This document shows, in pieces, positions 44,236 through 55,180 of a stretch of 64,000 nucleotides of DNA. A program made the translations under genes and the position numbers. Origin of the DNA: Chalciporus piperatus (lineage: Eukaryota; Basidiomycota; Agaricomycetes; Boletales; Boletaceae); assembly GCA_038093975.1 (NCBI GenBank), contig JBBPTG010000010.1:331021-395020 (forward strand). Direction: 5' to 3'. Numbering within the stretch: the first letter of the stretch is position 1; each line of letters opens with the position of its first letter. A model generated the notes under the pieces. The model was not told the DNA's origin, ran no database searches, and saw nothing but the letters and a program-made list of their open reading frames with translations.

Positions 44236-46273
44236 TCAGCACGTCATGAGTGCTGCGATCTCAGCTGGAATTTCTGGCCTCTTCGCCCACTCCTCCTGCC
44301 ACCCCTCTCTCGGACCATCGACGCCAGCCTCGTTCGGCAACCCAAATACCGCCGTAACCAACCAAACGTCCTTCCCACTTCCATCGTAGCTGCCATGAAG
44401 CGTCGGCAGTACCGCACGGGGTACGATCAAGTTCGAGTTCGCATCGGTACGCATCGCTTGCCCCGTACGTGCGACAGGGGAAGAAAGCTCCACAATGCCC
44501 GAAACCCCCGCTTTCGACACGGCGCGCGCCTCGGGACCGTTCTCGAGTGTCCCATATCGACTACCCGGAGACTCAGGCTCGAGCGCGCGCTCGTCTTCGC
44601 GTTGACCATGGATTGCCCAACCACCCTCAGCAGTGAGCAATTTGCGAGAGGACCGAACGCGATGAATGCGGAGATGCCAGAGTGGGGCTGTCGGGGTCGG
44701 GGGAACGAGCCACGTCTCCACCTCCACGCCTGTCCACGGATACCACATCGACCGCAGCCACTTCCCCCCTTCAATCCTCGCCTCCTTGGTCTGTCTCCTC
44801 ACCTTCCAAATTTCTCCCTCGTCGTCGGAAAGCGCAAGTGCGGAGTCAATCGCTTGTTCCTCGAGGGTGAGCGACGCGACAGGGACGCTATACCCAAACG
44901 CCGAAGAATATGCGAATTTACCGTATTTGGCGGCGGATTGTTTGACGGGGTAAGAACATTGTTGACCACTGCTGAGAAGGAACGTGTGACCACCGATGTT
45001 GGTGATGATATGGAGGGGTTTCGAGAGTGGCCAGGTCGTCGCGATGAGGTGTGCAGGATACGGTTCTTCGGGAGAAGTCCAGTAAGGATGGGTGTCGGGT
45101 AAGGCGAGGCAGATGAAGGCTTTGCAAGCCCAATAGAGGGATCCGCCAGAGTTGTAGCTTTCGAGCATGTTCATGTTGGGATATCCGTAGCCGAGGGTGA
45201 GTGTACCGTCTGCAGCCCACGCGCCAGGGGTCTTCATCCAGGTGCGGATGTTACGGAGCTGGAGACCTTTGATTTGACCCCAGGTGAGAGGGGAAGGAAG
45301 TTCAGGGAGAGAGAACGCAAGCGCGGACCAAAAGGCAGACATCGCGCTGCGGTACACCATACTTCTTCCAAATGGAATCGCGTTCCCTGGAGGAATCTGT
45401 CAGATTCTGGTTCTTAACTCGAACGCACGGAAAGATACCTTCTGGATCAAAGTAGTGAATGAAGTCAAGTGCAAATTTGCGACCTCTGTTTCTGAATTCC
45501 TCAGCACGAACTGGATCCTCCTTTTCCATGAGCTTGGCGTAGACAAGTTGTGCGACTTGGATGGCGAACGAAGAAGAATAGTAATCAAGCTGAACGACAC
45601 CTTCGGGGCCATCGCGGGACCACCCGTCCCCGATGTAGAAAGTATCGAGATGGTCGAGATCTGCCTTCATCCGTGCAGCATCGAATTTCGGAGATCCCAC
45701 GCGTGATAATCCGAGATTGGCAAAGACCTGAAAGCAGATACGTTAAGAAGAGTTTCCACCTATAAGTAGTGTCGAAAAACGCACGCGGAACCACAACCAG
45801 TTCGTGTTCGGCATCTCTTTGTCGTTCATGCCACCAAGCCAAGCGGAGAGGTTCTGCTTTGCTCGGTCATCGAGGGGATCCCAGAGTTGTTCCCGCGCGA
45901 CGGCCAACGAATACCCTATCGCAGAACATTCAACCATGCGTTGATCTCTATCTCGCATGTTTCCCCAGAACTCGGGATGAGATGGGTCGGTTCCGTTCCC
46001 GAACCCGTTCACCCAACGGTAAGTGCCTTCATACTGATCACCCCCAGCCAAAAGCGAGGCAAGAGCCCAAATAGGTCTAGAGAACCCTTCCAGCTGAGCC
46101 GCAACATCGTCGAAATGAGTACCTGTGTGGGATAGGTGGATACGTGCGCCTCCGGGAGAGGTGTGGGGAGCAAGAGGGTCGAGGACGTTACGCAGGAACG
46201 CAGCGACATCGGCTTTGGACTTGAGTGGGTTGTTGACCCATGGACGGGTGATAGCAAACTGATCTGCAGCCAT
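44236..46273 (-). CDS. DUF2264 domain protein
   Basis: Three exons: from [20 protein letters not shown] (46273) through [39 protein letters not shown] and [11 protein letters not shown]; then FANLGLSR continuing through [20 protein letters not shown] and [12 protein letters not shown]; then [20 protein letters not shown] to the stop at 44236. The order and the Trp/Asp/Gly-rich motifs ([22 protein letters not shown]) are those of the DUF2264 family found in bacteria and fungi, probably alpha/alpha-toroid proteins related to glycoside-processing enzymes. No signal peptide is evident, so a cytosolic location is likely. The length, about 640 residues, is normal. The catalytic role is not established. 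The gene looks intact. Confidence 0.9.
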
Positions 46274-46949
46274 GTTTGAGAGGATATCTGAACGGCTGTG
46301 ATGAGAGATATGAGGTTTATAAGTTGGCAGGAACGATGGCCAGGTTCGGCGTGGGCGGTCCGGAGGGCCCGAGGAAGGAGTGGTCAGCAGAGCAGGACAT
46401 CCCTGGGGAGAGCCATAGATATCTTGTTCACCATTTCGTTAGTTTATTTTTCCGTGATGCATGATACTGCGCGTGACTGCTAGCAGGGGCCGGGAGAGTA
46501 CAATCCTAAGGCGAGTACTGCCAAACTCAAAGACGAGCCATGATAGTAAGTACTACCTTTTTGACACAATGACGCATCTCACGGTAGGGCGCTCTGATTA
46601 TAACCACCACTGGCACCCCTCCACTTTCTTGAGCGTTGACATGCGTTGCTGAAGATTCCGAAGAAGACCAGGTCGATTACTATTAGGGTCACCGGGACAG
46701 TTTTGCCTCGAACTTGAATGCTTTGGGTGGGCAGTTCGTGACACTGGAAAATTACATGGCACATCGCGAAAATCTGGACAGTATATAGCCAAACCAACAA
46801 CACGTAGATTCAAGTGCAAGTCCATCATGCATCATGCGTCGTTGGCAGGCATTGATTGTCGTGTCGATCAACTGAGTCGGTGGTGGTCTCAAGCCAAACC
46901 ACGGTTAGACCTCCACCAACACCGTGACCCACCTTCAAGGCTACACGCC
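46274..46949. other. Intergenic, 676 bp
   Basis: Upstream of the DUF2264 gene and of the disrupted TPR-type gene, which diverge. Nothing recognised. Confidence 0.5.
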
Positions 46950-47373
46950 ATGGACTCGCACAACGCTCCCAGTTCCTCTAAGCTACCTGGCGCTCGTCAA
47001 AACGTTAGAGACAGAATACCTGCCTCGATTTCAATGTCCGGAATAGCGTTCAACTTCGTTTTCAATCCTCCAACGCGTCCGGTCACGACGGCGCGACCAT
47101 TTGGCAAGACTGGATGGCTATATCGCAACAGGGACGTTCGTGTATCAACGCTCGTTTTCGGAGGAGGAGCTACTGTCTGTGCGTCCTTCCTCACTACTGA
47201 ACATCCTCAGTCTCACCATCTTCTTCACTCGGACATTCGTCAACACAGGTACGAATTTTACACCTCGTTTACGCTCTGGCCGGTAGAGCTCCGTAAGGTT
47301 TGTGTGTTGAGATTAGGACTGAACATCAGGGTGATCTCGCTCTGAGCGAATGATTTCTTGCCCGGTGCGTTCA

Positions 47374-49030
47374 TTTTTTTTTTTTTTTTTTTTTTGGTTC
47401 CATTTGTGTCTAATTGGGGTGAAGGTAACCCTATGTAAGACAGTTCTAACTAGAAGCTTAGGAGGCACCAGTGCCTCCTCCGTATCCCTGGCCACGCGAA
47501 TGCACTCGAGAGCAGGCCGTTGCCCACCCCCCCGAGTCCCACCGTTCCCGCCGGTAGTTTTAGACGCCATGGCTTTTCTATCAACGGTGCTCCTCCTTTG
47601 TAATCATCGGGTGAAATAGTATGACCTGCGTTGAGTTCGTAGAGAGACAGGTACCCGTCCGCCGAAGCGAATGTGTACGAGGAGGAAAGAGGGATAGGTA
47701 TCTAGTGAATCATAGTTTTCTGGATGTTTGAGTGAAGAGGGGCGAGGAAGTAGGAGGGAGGGGGAGGGGAGGGTTGGGTGGATCGAGTGGTAGTGGGTTT
47801 TCGTCATTGCAACATCCTTTGACCGAGATCACGTTACCGAATAGTCCCTTGGGCGCCGGGCGTCCGTTCCTGGTCGTTGGCGGGTGATTAATTTGTATTA
47901 AGGGTAGTATGTGGGGTAGGAGTCGTATAGCAGATTACGGAAGTTGGAAGGGAATTATAAGGGGTATATGGTGTTGAGAGGGTCTATAGAGAAGAGTTTA
48001 GCATGGTTGTTAGCGGTCGGGTGAGAGGTTACCGAGGGCCGATTTGAATCGGCTCGTTTTGTCTAAATAGTTGAGTAGGTGCGGAACACCGTTCTTGTCG
48101 GAGAGGAGAAAGGCGAGGTTGGTGGCCCTTCGTTTCACCTTTGTGCGTAGAACATGTCTGGGTCTAGCGTATTGGGGGCATTTGAACAGGAGGTGCGTGA
48201 CGTCTTCCACTTCGTCTACGCAATACGAACATTTGTCAGTGTCCGATTTCGTTATGCGTTTGAGAAACTTGTTAAGTGGGCAGTGACCTGTTCTTAGCCA
48301 TACAAGGGCTGAGGAGTGACGTTTGCGCATAAGTGTCGAGAGTGAGACGAAGGATCCTGACAGCAGTTTTGGGTCAATTTTTTCAGTGCGCTCGTAGCGA
48401 GGGGACTTAGCCCATCTCCTTTTCCACCGGTCGTGAGTTGTTTTGCGTTGCCACTGCAAGCAGGCTGATACGCTCATGGGGAGCGGTGCTTTACGTAGGA
48501 AGATGGGGAGATGGCTTTTTGGGCTTGACCGTTCCGGTCCCTTCGACGTTTCCTTGGCTTCTTCGTCTGCTCTTTCGTTGCCTTCGACCCCGCTGTGACT
48601 CGAGATCCACTTTACTGCTATATCACGTTTCGTCAGCCTGTTATCCTTAGCGACACTCCGCATCGCTCTATTGAATCGACCAATTAGGTAACGGCCAGGT
48701 TTCGTTGAGAAGGGGTTTGCGCCGGTCTTGATGGCTGCTTGGTTGTCTACGTAGATTGAGACCGGAGCGGTCAGGTCTAGTTCGTTGAAGAGGAGATGCG
48801 CTGCCAGGATGAGGCCAACTGCTTCGGCCTCGTATACAGTGTGGGCCTTCTCGCTGCCACCAAACTGCATTGACGCTCCCGCTGTCTGTGCTTGGTGCAG
48901 ATCCATACCTCAAGCTTTTCTGTATCGCTGCTGTCCTCGCTGAAGTTGCCCCGGAAAGAAGAGCGAAGCATGTTTTGCGAAACGTGACCCCTTCCTTTCT
49001 CATTCTGGTCCCGCGGCGTCGTCGGAGTCG
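47374..49030 (-). mobile_element. 5'-truncated LINE (non-LTR retrotransposon), copy 1
   Basis: A 22-nt T-run at 47374-47395 is the poly(A) tail of a minus-strand element. Upstream in element sense come a 3' UTR of about 600 bp and an ORF2 C-terminal part. The 3' UTR shares blocks with copy 2: gtctaaaac..ccggcgggaacgg and ctacatagggt / cttacatagggtt followed by acccca / caccccaatt and gacac.aatgg just before the A-tail. The 5' end is truncated near 48950-49030; no clear target-site duplication was found. Confidence 0.8.
48010..48906 (-). CDS. LINE ORF2 C-terminal part: RNase H and zinc knuckle
   Basis: Of 298 residues, the first part is an RNase H domain: TVYEAEAVGLILAAHLL (catalytic Glu), VSIYVDNQAAIKTG (catalytic Asp), VKWISSHSGVEGNERADEEA (His and Asp). 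The tail CSYCVDEVEDVTHLLFKCPQ is a C-x2-C...H-x4-C zinc motif that closes ORF2 in many fungal LINEs. The first catalytic Asp (YSDGSG in copy 2) is garbled here and the reverse transcriptase is missing, so the element is dead. Confidence 0.85.
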   Translation of the reverse strand: MDLHQAQTAGASMQFGGSEKAHTVYEAEAVGLILAAHLLFNELDLTAPVSIYVDNQAAIKTGANPFSTKPGRYLIGRFNRAMRSVAKDNRLTKRDIAVKWISSHSGVEGNERADEEAKETSKGPERSSPKSHLPIFLRKAPLPMSVSACLQWQRKTTHDRWKRRWAKSPRYERTEKIDPKLLSGSFVSLSTLMRKRHSSALVWLRTGHCPLNKFLKRITKSDTDKCSYCVDEVEDVTHLLFKCPQYARPRHVLRTKVKRRATNLAFLLSDKNGVPHLLNYLDKTSRFKSALGNLSPDR

Positions 49031-49445
49031 CACTTGGTGAATGGCGATGATGGCTGGTCTTCCTATAAGCTTACGAATGAAGGGTGGATGCGTAGAGTCG
49101 CCGTTGCCTGCAGGCTCGCCGAGTTAAATTCTGATGCCGATGCGGAGGAATGGCTCGTGTGGGCAGTCGAGAATGTACTTTTGTTAGCAGGTGCGCCAGC
49201 GCCAGCGAGCACAAGTGCAAAAGCGACGAGGCGCCCAGGACGCAGGGAAAGTGAACGACGGATTGTGCGATGACTCTAAATCTGTGCCTCTGGCAGAACT
49301 CGAACTGCCCGCTTGGATGCGCTTGGATGAACTCGGTGCACCTCTGGCCGCTTTTGGTGCAGTCTATGGAAAACACAAAGTCAAGTCAGTCCCCGCAACA
49401 TTCAATGATCGCAGCCTCCGATTTCAAACGCATCTGCCCTGGTAA

Positions 49446-50538
49446 GTAATTCGACAGCTCTATAATCCGCGAGCACGAGTGACTCAGCACTGGCGAAAAA
49501 AGGCTAACTTTCTCATGGGCAGGGTCCCACGAGAGAAATATCCTCAAACAAGTCTCATCGAATTACCTCGCATGGCCTCGGGATCTTCCGAAGACCAATA
49601 CGTGGTACTCAGGTCCATATGCTTGCATTTCCCTTGAACCGTTATCATTCACATAACATGATAAATGGGCAGGTGCCGTAAAGGGGCGCTCCGGGAGACT
49701 TTTCCGAGACGTAGGACAGGGAGTGAGAAGGTCCGTCAAACCTCCCATATGATACGGCACCGAGATGTCATTCCAAGTTGTTGTCCTAGAGCACGGCGGA
49801 TTGTCAGTGCAAGGGATTGTTCTGCAACAGAGGCCCAAACTGTTGGATTGCAACTCGTTGCTACGTTCGCTCACAGCCCAGGCCGCACTCAAAACTGGGT
49901 CGATGATCCCCAATGGAATGAACGAGGACATGCTTGCCCAGACTGAGCACGTTCGCCGTTGGCCCTCGCTGACTACGCTCGGAACGTGAAGACGCCACTA
50001 ATCGCACACCACGACGTATTTGGATATGGACGCTTCCGAAGATTCGTCGCAACTTATGCCGTGGGTCCTGTGCCATGCAATCGGCCGTGTTTGTTAGCTC
50101 ACCGGCCCAAATCTACTCGCTTTCGAACCTGTCAAGGACCTTGGTTAATCCCTCCGCATGGCACCTTCATTGACACTTTCCACTGGCACGTCAAGTACTA
50201 AGTTCCAATATCATTATCTGTTCTGCATTTGGATCGCCGGCCACCGCTCCATCCACTGTTGCACTGTCGTTCAGTTGTATCCCGCGTCCATTGGATCAGT
50301 TCAAGTACCTAGGGAGTCAGATAAAGACGATGGCGAGTGGCTCCTGTGGCCGTGATACCGTGGAAGACACCATCGCTGAGGCCATCGATCCCGCTTGTGA
50401 AACACCTCGTCATCAAATATTCAATCTGAAGTTACCTGCGTCAATTCAGTCTCAACGCCAGCTAAAGACGCGGGCCGGATGCCATCCAGGGAATACATGT
50501 ACGTGAGAAGTTCCGATTCTTTTGGTTAACGGTCACCC
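49446..50538. other. Low-information stretch, no supported gene
   Basis: Short open frames only. Some (49665-49989, 49959-50201) look like scraps of coding sequence but show no motif I recognise. Confidence 0.4.
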
Positions 50539-50715
50539 CTCGTGCCTTGTGTAGGCTGACGAAAAGCTTCAGAAACGCAACGGGAAGGCGGCTATGGAAA
50601 GGCCCCTCTCTCAGATGGGGTGGATTAGCGGTCTCGTGCCTTGTGTAGGCTCACCAAAACCTTCAGAAATGCAATGGGAAGGCGGCTATGGGAAGGCCCC
50701 TCTCTCAGATGAGGT
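50539..50715. repeat. 94-bp tandem direct repeat upstream of the GH3-family gene
   Basis: ctcgtgccttgtgtaggct begins at 50539 and 50633; the two units stay alike through gaaggcggctatgg and ggcccctctctcagatg, about 82 matched bases of a 94-bp period. The second unit ends some 75 bp before the proposed start codon. Confidence 0.85.
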
Positions 50716-52620
50716 ATATTGTTCTCAGTCCACCCAATGACTCAAGTATCGGGCCACGAAAAATCCGGGTCACTTCAATTTCCCTCGCCATGGCACAGGC
50801 GGACGGAGTCCCTCCCCTTTGCAAATATTTGACGCCAGAGTTACGATCACGCTTGGCCGCAAGAACCAATCTTCTTCTTCTGAGGATTGTTCATGCCAAC
50901 CGCAATACCCAGTACGCTTCCAAGACGACTTCCCTCGCAGGCTTCCGCAACGCTATCTCCGCTTACGGTACTGATTCAGACGAGGGGCTACTGGAGGCGT
51001 TCCACACTCATGTCCCGCTCTCCGATTACGAATCTTACAGGCCATTCATGGCAAAGTTCAACCAGCGCCCATGTCAGGAGAGCGAGGTCGTGAACCTATT
51101 CGCGCCAGGGCTTCCCACTTTCCTCGCTATCTCGAGCGGTACTTCCGGGAATGAACCAAAGCTTTTCGCGAAATACCAGTCTCATTCGCGGGGGTGGTCC
51201 TTCGGTGTCCAGGAATCGGTGGCCTCTATATTTCACTATGGCTACAGGGAAATCAAGGAAGTCGAACGTGAACCTGATCAAATCGCGAAAAGGATTCCTG
51301 TCTGTCTCGGATCAAGTGGCATGATACGCGTAACGCAAGGGTGGAACGTCGACGACGATGACGAGAGAATGCCATTGTTATGTAGGTTTTGAGGAAGGAT
51401 CGTTGTTGTTGTGTTCCTGACGCTTTTTTCAGTGCCAGGACATGTTGTCCCCTGGGCAGCCTCGATGATCAAACATCACCGGTCATTCTTGATGATACAT
51501 GCACTCTTCATTCTGGCATGCCGTGATGTTCCCCGCATTTCGACATCATTCTCGACAATGTTTTTCGACCTCATACGATATATGGATGAGGAGTGGGACG
51601 TGTTTGTGTCCTGCATCAAGGATGGTACTGTTCCCGCCTTGGAAGGTGTTGATGAGGTCAGACCTTATCTGCAGGTGGGTCAGGATTGAGGAGCGTGGTG
51701 CGGATGTACGACTCAATTTACACAGGCTCACTGCCATCCAAATCCCGAACGCGCCGCAGAGCTGCGTCAAATCGGCCCTCCGCTTTCGCGCATGGGATGG
51801 GCCGCGCACGTTTGGCCGAAACTTAGGATAGTCACTGCATTGTGGAGTGGTCCATTCGCTACCGTGGTTCCAAAGGCAAGGATACCACAATCCCATTCAG
51901 TTCTGATATTGAAACCTGAGATCTAGGTTAAAGCTATCCTCGGTCCAACCATCGACATCCGCAATCTCGGTTATGGTTCATCAGAGTCCTTCATCGCTGG
52001 TCCATACGCGGACAGCCTTGAACTCTTCGTTCTTCGGAGCCACGATCTCGTCGAATTTCTGGATGTTACTTCCGAGGAATTGCACGAGAATATCTGCCAG
52101 GCGGTTAGTGATCCCTCTCTCCCTCTGTGTTCGAAATGCGGCGCGTTTGCTAACTACACCCAGTGCGACTTGGTGGTGGGTAATCAGTACGAAGTTATAC
52201 TGACCACCGACGACGGCTTATGGCGTTATCGACTGGGTGACATGATTGATATGATGGGGTTTGATGCAAACGATGGCGCCCCGGTCTTTGCATATTCGGG
52301 TAGAAGAAGGTGCGTCTCTTAATTTCTCCACGAACAAGTAAGTTAAAAACGATTCGGGGTTTCGTCAGCTTGACAATACGTCTCCCCCGCATGCTTATAT
52401 CCGAGACCCAACTTATGGCGGCTGTTCAGGCTATTGGTTCGGACATCATTCAGGTGCACGAATTCACGACGATGGTTGATGATCGCTACACTCCCCCGAC
52501 TGTGGGGTTCTTTTTCGAGGTTGCTGGTGCTCTAGGTTTGTCACAACGATCCCCATCAACAACGGCCCACGTCTCACCATCCACCCTCTAGGTCCCAATA
52601 CGCATCTCGTCCCTCAACGC

Positions 52621-54072
52621 TTGTTCGACAGTCTCCTTGCGACGAGCATCGAGCACCAGAAAGCGCTAAGCGGCGGACAGATCCGTCTTCCTACCATACG
52701 GATCCTCAAACCCGGCACATTCATGGAGTACCGCCAGTGGATGTCGTCGAAGATGAATGTGGGATCTGCACAGATTAAAGTCCCTGTCGGGGCGTTGCGA
52801 ACGACGGCGACAGACGCACTAGAAGCCCACGCCAGACTCATGCCCATCTCCCAGCGTATCCAGAACCTGTGCCACAGAGCTGCCCTTCGTATAGCAGCCA
52901 CCCCACCCACGCATCCCATTCACCCGAAATTTAAACGGGCCTCAAAGACCTTCGTACGCCACCACCGCTCATCCCTACACTATCTGTCCCGCGCTTTTGG
53001 GATAACTCCAGCGAATATCGAAACGATTCACCCGGCACGCAGGAGACCCGACGAAATCAGCCCTATCACTGTGCGTATCGCAACATCAAAAGAGGACTCA
53101 ATCCGTGAACATGATCGAATACATGAGGGAACAAGGGTCTACTCAGATGGATCGGGCGTAGACGGGAACATCGGAGCCGCGGCAGTGCTATACGTTGGAC
53201 AACGCAACCCCAAAATCCTTCGATATCATCTGGGCACGCAAGAGGAGCATACAGTGTATGAAGCAGAAGCGGTCGGGCTGACGATGGCGGCCCACCTGCT
53301 GTCCATGGAGATGGAGCTAACCACTCCGATCAACATCTTCGTGGATAACCAGGCCGCCATCAAATCTGGTGATGTATTTGCCACTAAGCCAGGACACTAC
53401 CTGATCGACCACTTCGTTAGAACGCTCAAACTAGTCCGAAAGGAACACACACTCAAGCGGCGCGACATAAAGGTCAGATGGGTAGCAAGTCATGAAGGAG
53501 TCGAGGGTAACGAACGAGCCGACGAAGAAGCGAAGGTGGTCGCCAAGGACGCTAACAAGACGAGTGCAAAAGAACGCCTACCCATATACCTACGGGGTGG
53601 CCCCCTGCCACGCAGCATTTCCGCTATAGCCCAGGCCCAAAAGAAAACCGAGAAAGAGCGATGGGCCCGTACATGGGCAAAGTCTCCCCGCCATGCGCAC
53701 CTCACATCGATCGATGCCAAGCTTCTGTCAGGCGCTTTCCTCTCCCTCGCAGGGTCACTAGACAGAAAGGAAACCTCCCAGCTTATATGGCTACGCACCA
53801 ATCACTGCCCGCTCAACGCATATCTACATCGCATAAAACGTGCCGACACCCCATACTGCGCTCACTGCGAGGACAAAAAAGAAAGCGTCAAACATTACAT
53901 CCTTGAGTGCCCAAAATACGCCCAGGAGAGATACAGGCTGACATTGATCTTGCGTAGAAAAGCCAGCATGATTCCATTTCTCCTAGCAGACCCTCGTGCA
54001 GTACCCACCTTCCTTGAATTCGTCGAGGCGTCAAAACGTCTCAAGCCAACACCTAGACCTACTACACCCTAA
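52621..54072 (+). CDS. Chimaeric ORF: GH3 C-terminal exon fused in frame to LINE RNase H
   Basis: The first 56 residues (MFDSLLATSIEHQKALSGGQ to SAQIKVPV) are GH3 sequence. From GALRTTATDALEAHARLMPI on it is LINE ORF2: linker, RNase H with YSDGSGVDGNIGAAAVLYVG, YEAEAVGLTMAAHLL, IFVDNQAAIKSG and VASHEGVEGNERADEEAK (all four catalytic positions present), and the zinc motif CAHCEDKKESVKHYILECPK. The reverse transcriptase is missing because of 5' truncation. The frame stays open across the junction for 483 codons, so a fused GH3-RNase H protein could be made from the normal GH3 promoter. Confidence 0.85.
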   Translation: MFDSLLATSIEHQKALSGGQIRLPTIRILKPGTFMEYRQWMSSKMNVGSAQIKVPVGALRTTATDALEAHARLMPISQRIQNLCHRAALRIAATPPTHPIHPKFKRASKTFVRHHRSSLHYLSRAFGITPANIETIHPARRRPDEISPITVRIATSKEDSIREHDRIHEGTRVYSDGSGVDGNIGAAAVLYVGQRNPKILRYHLGTQEEHTVYEAEAVGLTMAAHLLSMEMELTTPINIFVDNQAAIKSGDVFATKPGHYLIDHFVRTLKLVRKEHTLKRRDIKVRWVASHEGVEGNERADEEAKVVAKDANKTSAKERLPIYLRGGPLPRSISAIAQAQKKTEKERWARTWAKSPRHAHLTSIDAKLLSGAFLSLAGSLDRKETSQLIWLRTNHCPLNAYLHRIKRADTPYCAHCEDKKESVKHYILECPKYAQERYRLTLILRRKASMIPFLLADPRAVPTFLEFVEASKRLKPTPRPTTP

Positions 54073-54635
54073 TGAACATTTTCGCCATCTCACCATAGCT
54101 ATACTCGTAATCCCCTCACTCACTATCATCACACTCGTTCAACGGCTGGGACTCGGCCAAGGGTCGCTCTGGGGGGCAAGTCGGAGGAGGAGACAGGGGT
54201 TGTAGAATGACAATCAGGACCTCACTCGCAGAACGAAGACATGAAGAATGGTTCTAAATCAGACTTTACATATACAAGGACTCATCTCACCCTGATAATC
54301 GCTAATCCCTCTCTTCTCCTAGATTTTATCTTCTTTCCGCTCTCCTATTCCCATCCGTGTTCGGCCACTTCGGTGGCCCGAGCACATGTCTAGCCATGCA
54401 GCGCCAGCACCGTCACCACAACACTCCAGGTATCAAAAAGGACACCGCTGACTGGAAGGCCGGCGTGTCTAAAACCTCCGGCGGGAACGGAGGGACCAAT
54501 GGGGAGCCCTGGGCTCGCTCGTTGGGGCATTCACACGGTCGGAGACGCGGCCGGGGGCACGGGTGCCCCCAATTGTACCTAGCTCTTTGTATTGTCCTAC
54601 ATAGGGTAGTAATACCCCAACGGGACACTAATGGA

Positions 54636-54669
<34 letters not shown>
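52790..54669 (+). mobile_element. 5'-truncated LINE, copy 2, with target-site duplication
   Basis: 1,880 bp ending in an A-rich tail (54638-54669). GTCCCTGTCG flanks both ends (52780-52789 and 54670-54679); counting the AAA that merges with the tail the duplicate may be 13 bp. Such a variable-length duplication plus poly(A) and 5' truncation is the mark of target-primed reverse transcription. Its 3' UTR is related to that of copy 1. Confidence 0.93.
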
Positions 54670-54670
<1 letters not shown>

Positions 54671-54738
54671 TCCCTGTCGTCATCCTCAACAATGCCTCGC
54701 GAGAGTGGATCCTTGAGAGGGTAGTTCGAGAGCTTTGA

Positions 54739-55180
54739 CGGTATCATGATCCTGGATCAGCTTCAATCAACTACGCGTTTTCGTTCCATTACGTTCGTGT
54801 TTCAAGTTTCTTTCTGCTTACCATGCCCTTCGTGATTTGTATCCATTCTTGGCCGCCAGATAGTCTTGATTAAGGATTCCAACTTGAGTCCATAAAGCCC
54901 GATATCAGACAGTATTAAGGACAGGACGCGGACTGTGAACGAGTGGTAAAGAGTTATGGGTGTCGAAAGGAAGGCTGGAGTGAATGCAGTGAATGCAGTG
55001 AAACTCTGATTCGGAAGGGGATTTTCCTCTCTGAATCGATCGTTAGGCTACTAGAGGCTACTACGTGGACTCTACGTGAATTCGACCTCGCGAGATTTCT
55101 CCGTCGATTTGCAACTTGCCTGGCAATAGCTTATGTAACCCTGGATCGAGTGGTACTAGGAAATTGACAATGATACCAAC
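54739..55180. other. Intergenic, 442 bp
   Basis: Downstream of the GH3-family gene; no recognised feature. Confidence 0.5.

Larger units (their letters stand above)
46950..49445 (+). pseudogene. TPR-type protein gene, broken by a LINE
   Basis: The 5' part (MDSHNAPSSSKLPGARQNVR, IPASISMSGIAFNFVFNPPT) changes frame near 47095, after which LDGYIATGTFVYQRSFSEEE continues. The 3' part, beyond the LINE (49034-49445), reads GWMRRVAVACRLAELNSDAD, EEWLVWAVENVLLLAG and, in another frame, ELPAWMRLDELGAPLAAFGA followed by VYGKHKVK. These segments look like the front and middle of one fungal TPR-type protein whose repeats carry the pattern W...LGAPL..LG..Y...GK. Between them sits a minus-strand LINE (47374 to about 49030). 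The link between the two halves and the frame change are judged by eye, so the family call is tentative. I find no continuation downstream of 49445. Confidence 0.45.
50791..54738 (+). pseudogene. GH3-family acyl-adenylating enzyme, last exon interrupted by a LINE
   Basis: From MAQADGVPPLCKYLTPELRS (50791) the spliced protein shows the three ATP/AMP motifs of GH3 enzymes: ISSGTSGNEPKLF, GYGSSESFIAG and WRYRLGDMID. It also has FAPGLPTFLA, VPGHVVPWAASMI and LRQIGPPLSRMGWAAHVWPK. In plants GH3 proteins conjugate amino acids to auxin or jasmonate; the substrate in fungi is not known. About seven introns are needed, one with a GC-AG border (51876-51926). The last exon reads SAQIKVPV and is cut by a LINE at 52790. 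After the insert the frame resumes VILNNASREWILERVVREL-stop (54679-54738), which fits the expected C-terminus. The LINE adds its own in-frame coding sequence, so the present transcript would give a chimaeric end. All else looks intact. Confidence 0.8.

Noticed and set aside
47374..47395. T-run as a transcription terminator
   Set aside because: It is the complement of the poly(A) tail of a minus-strand LINE, shown by the shared 3' UTR with the second copy.
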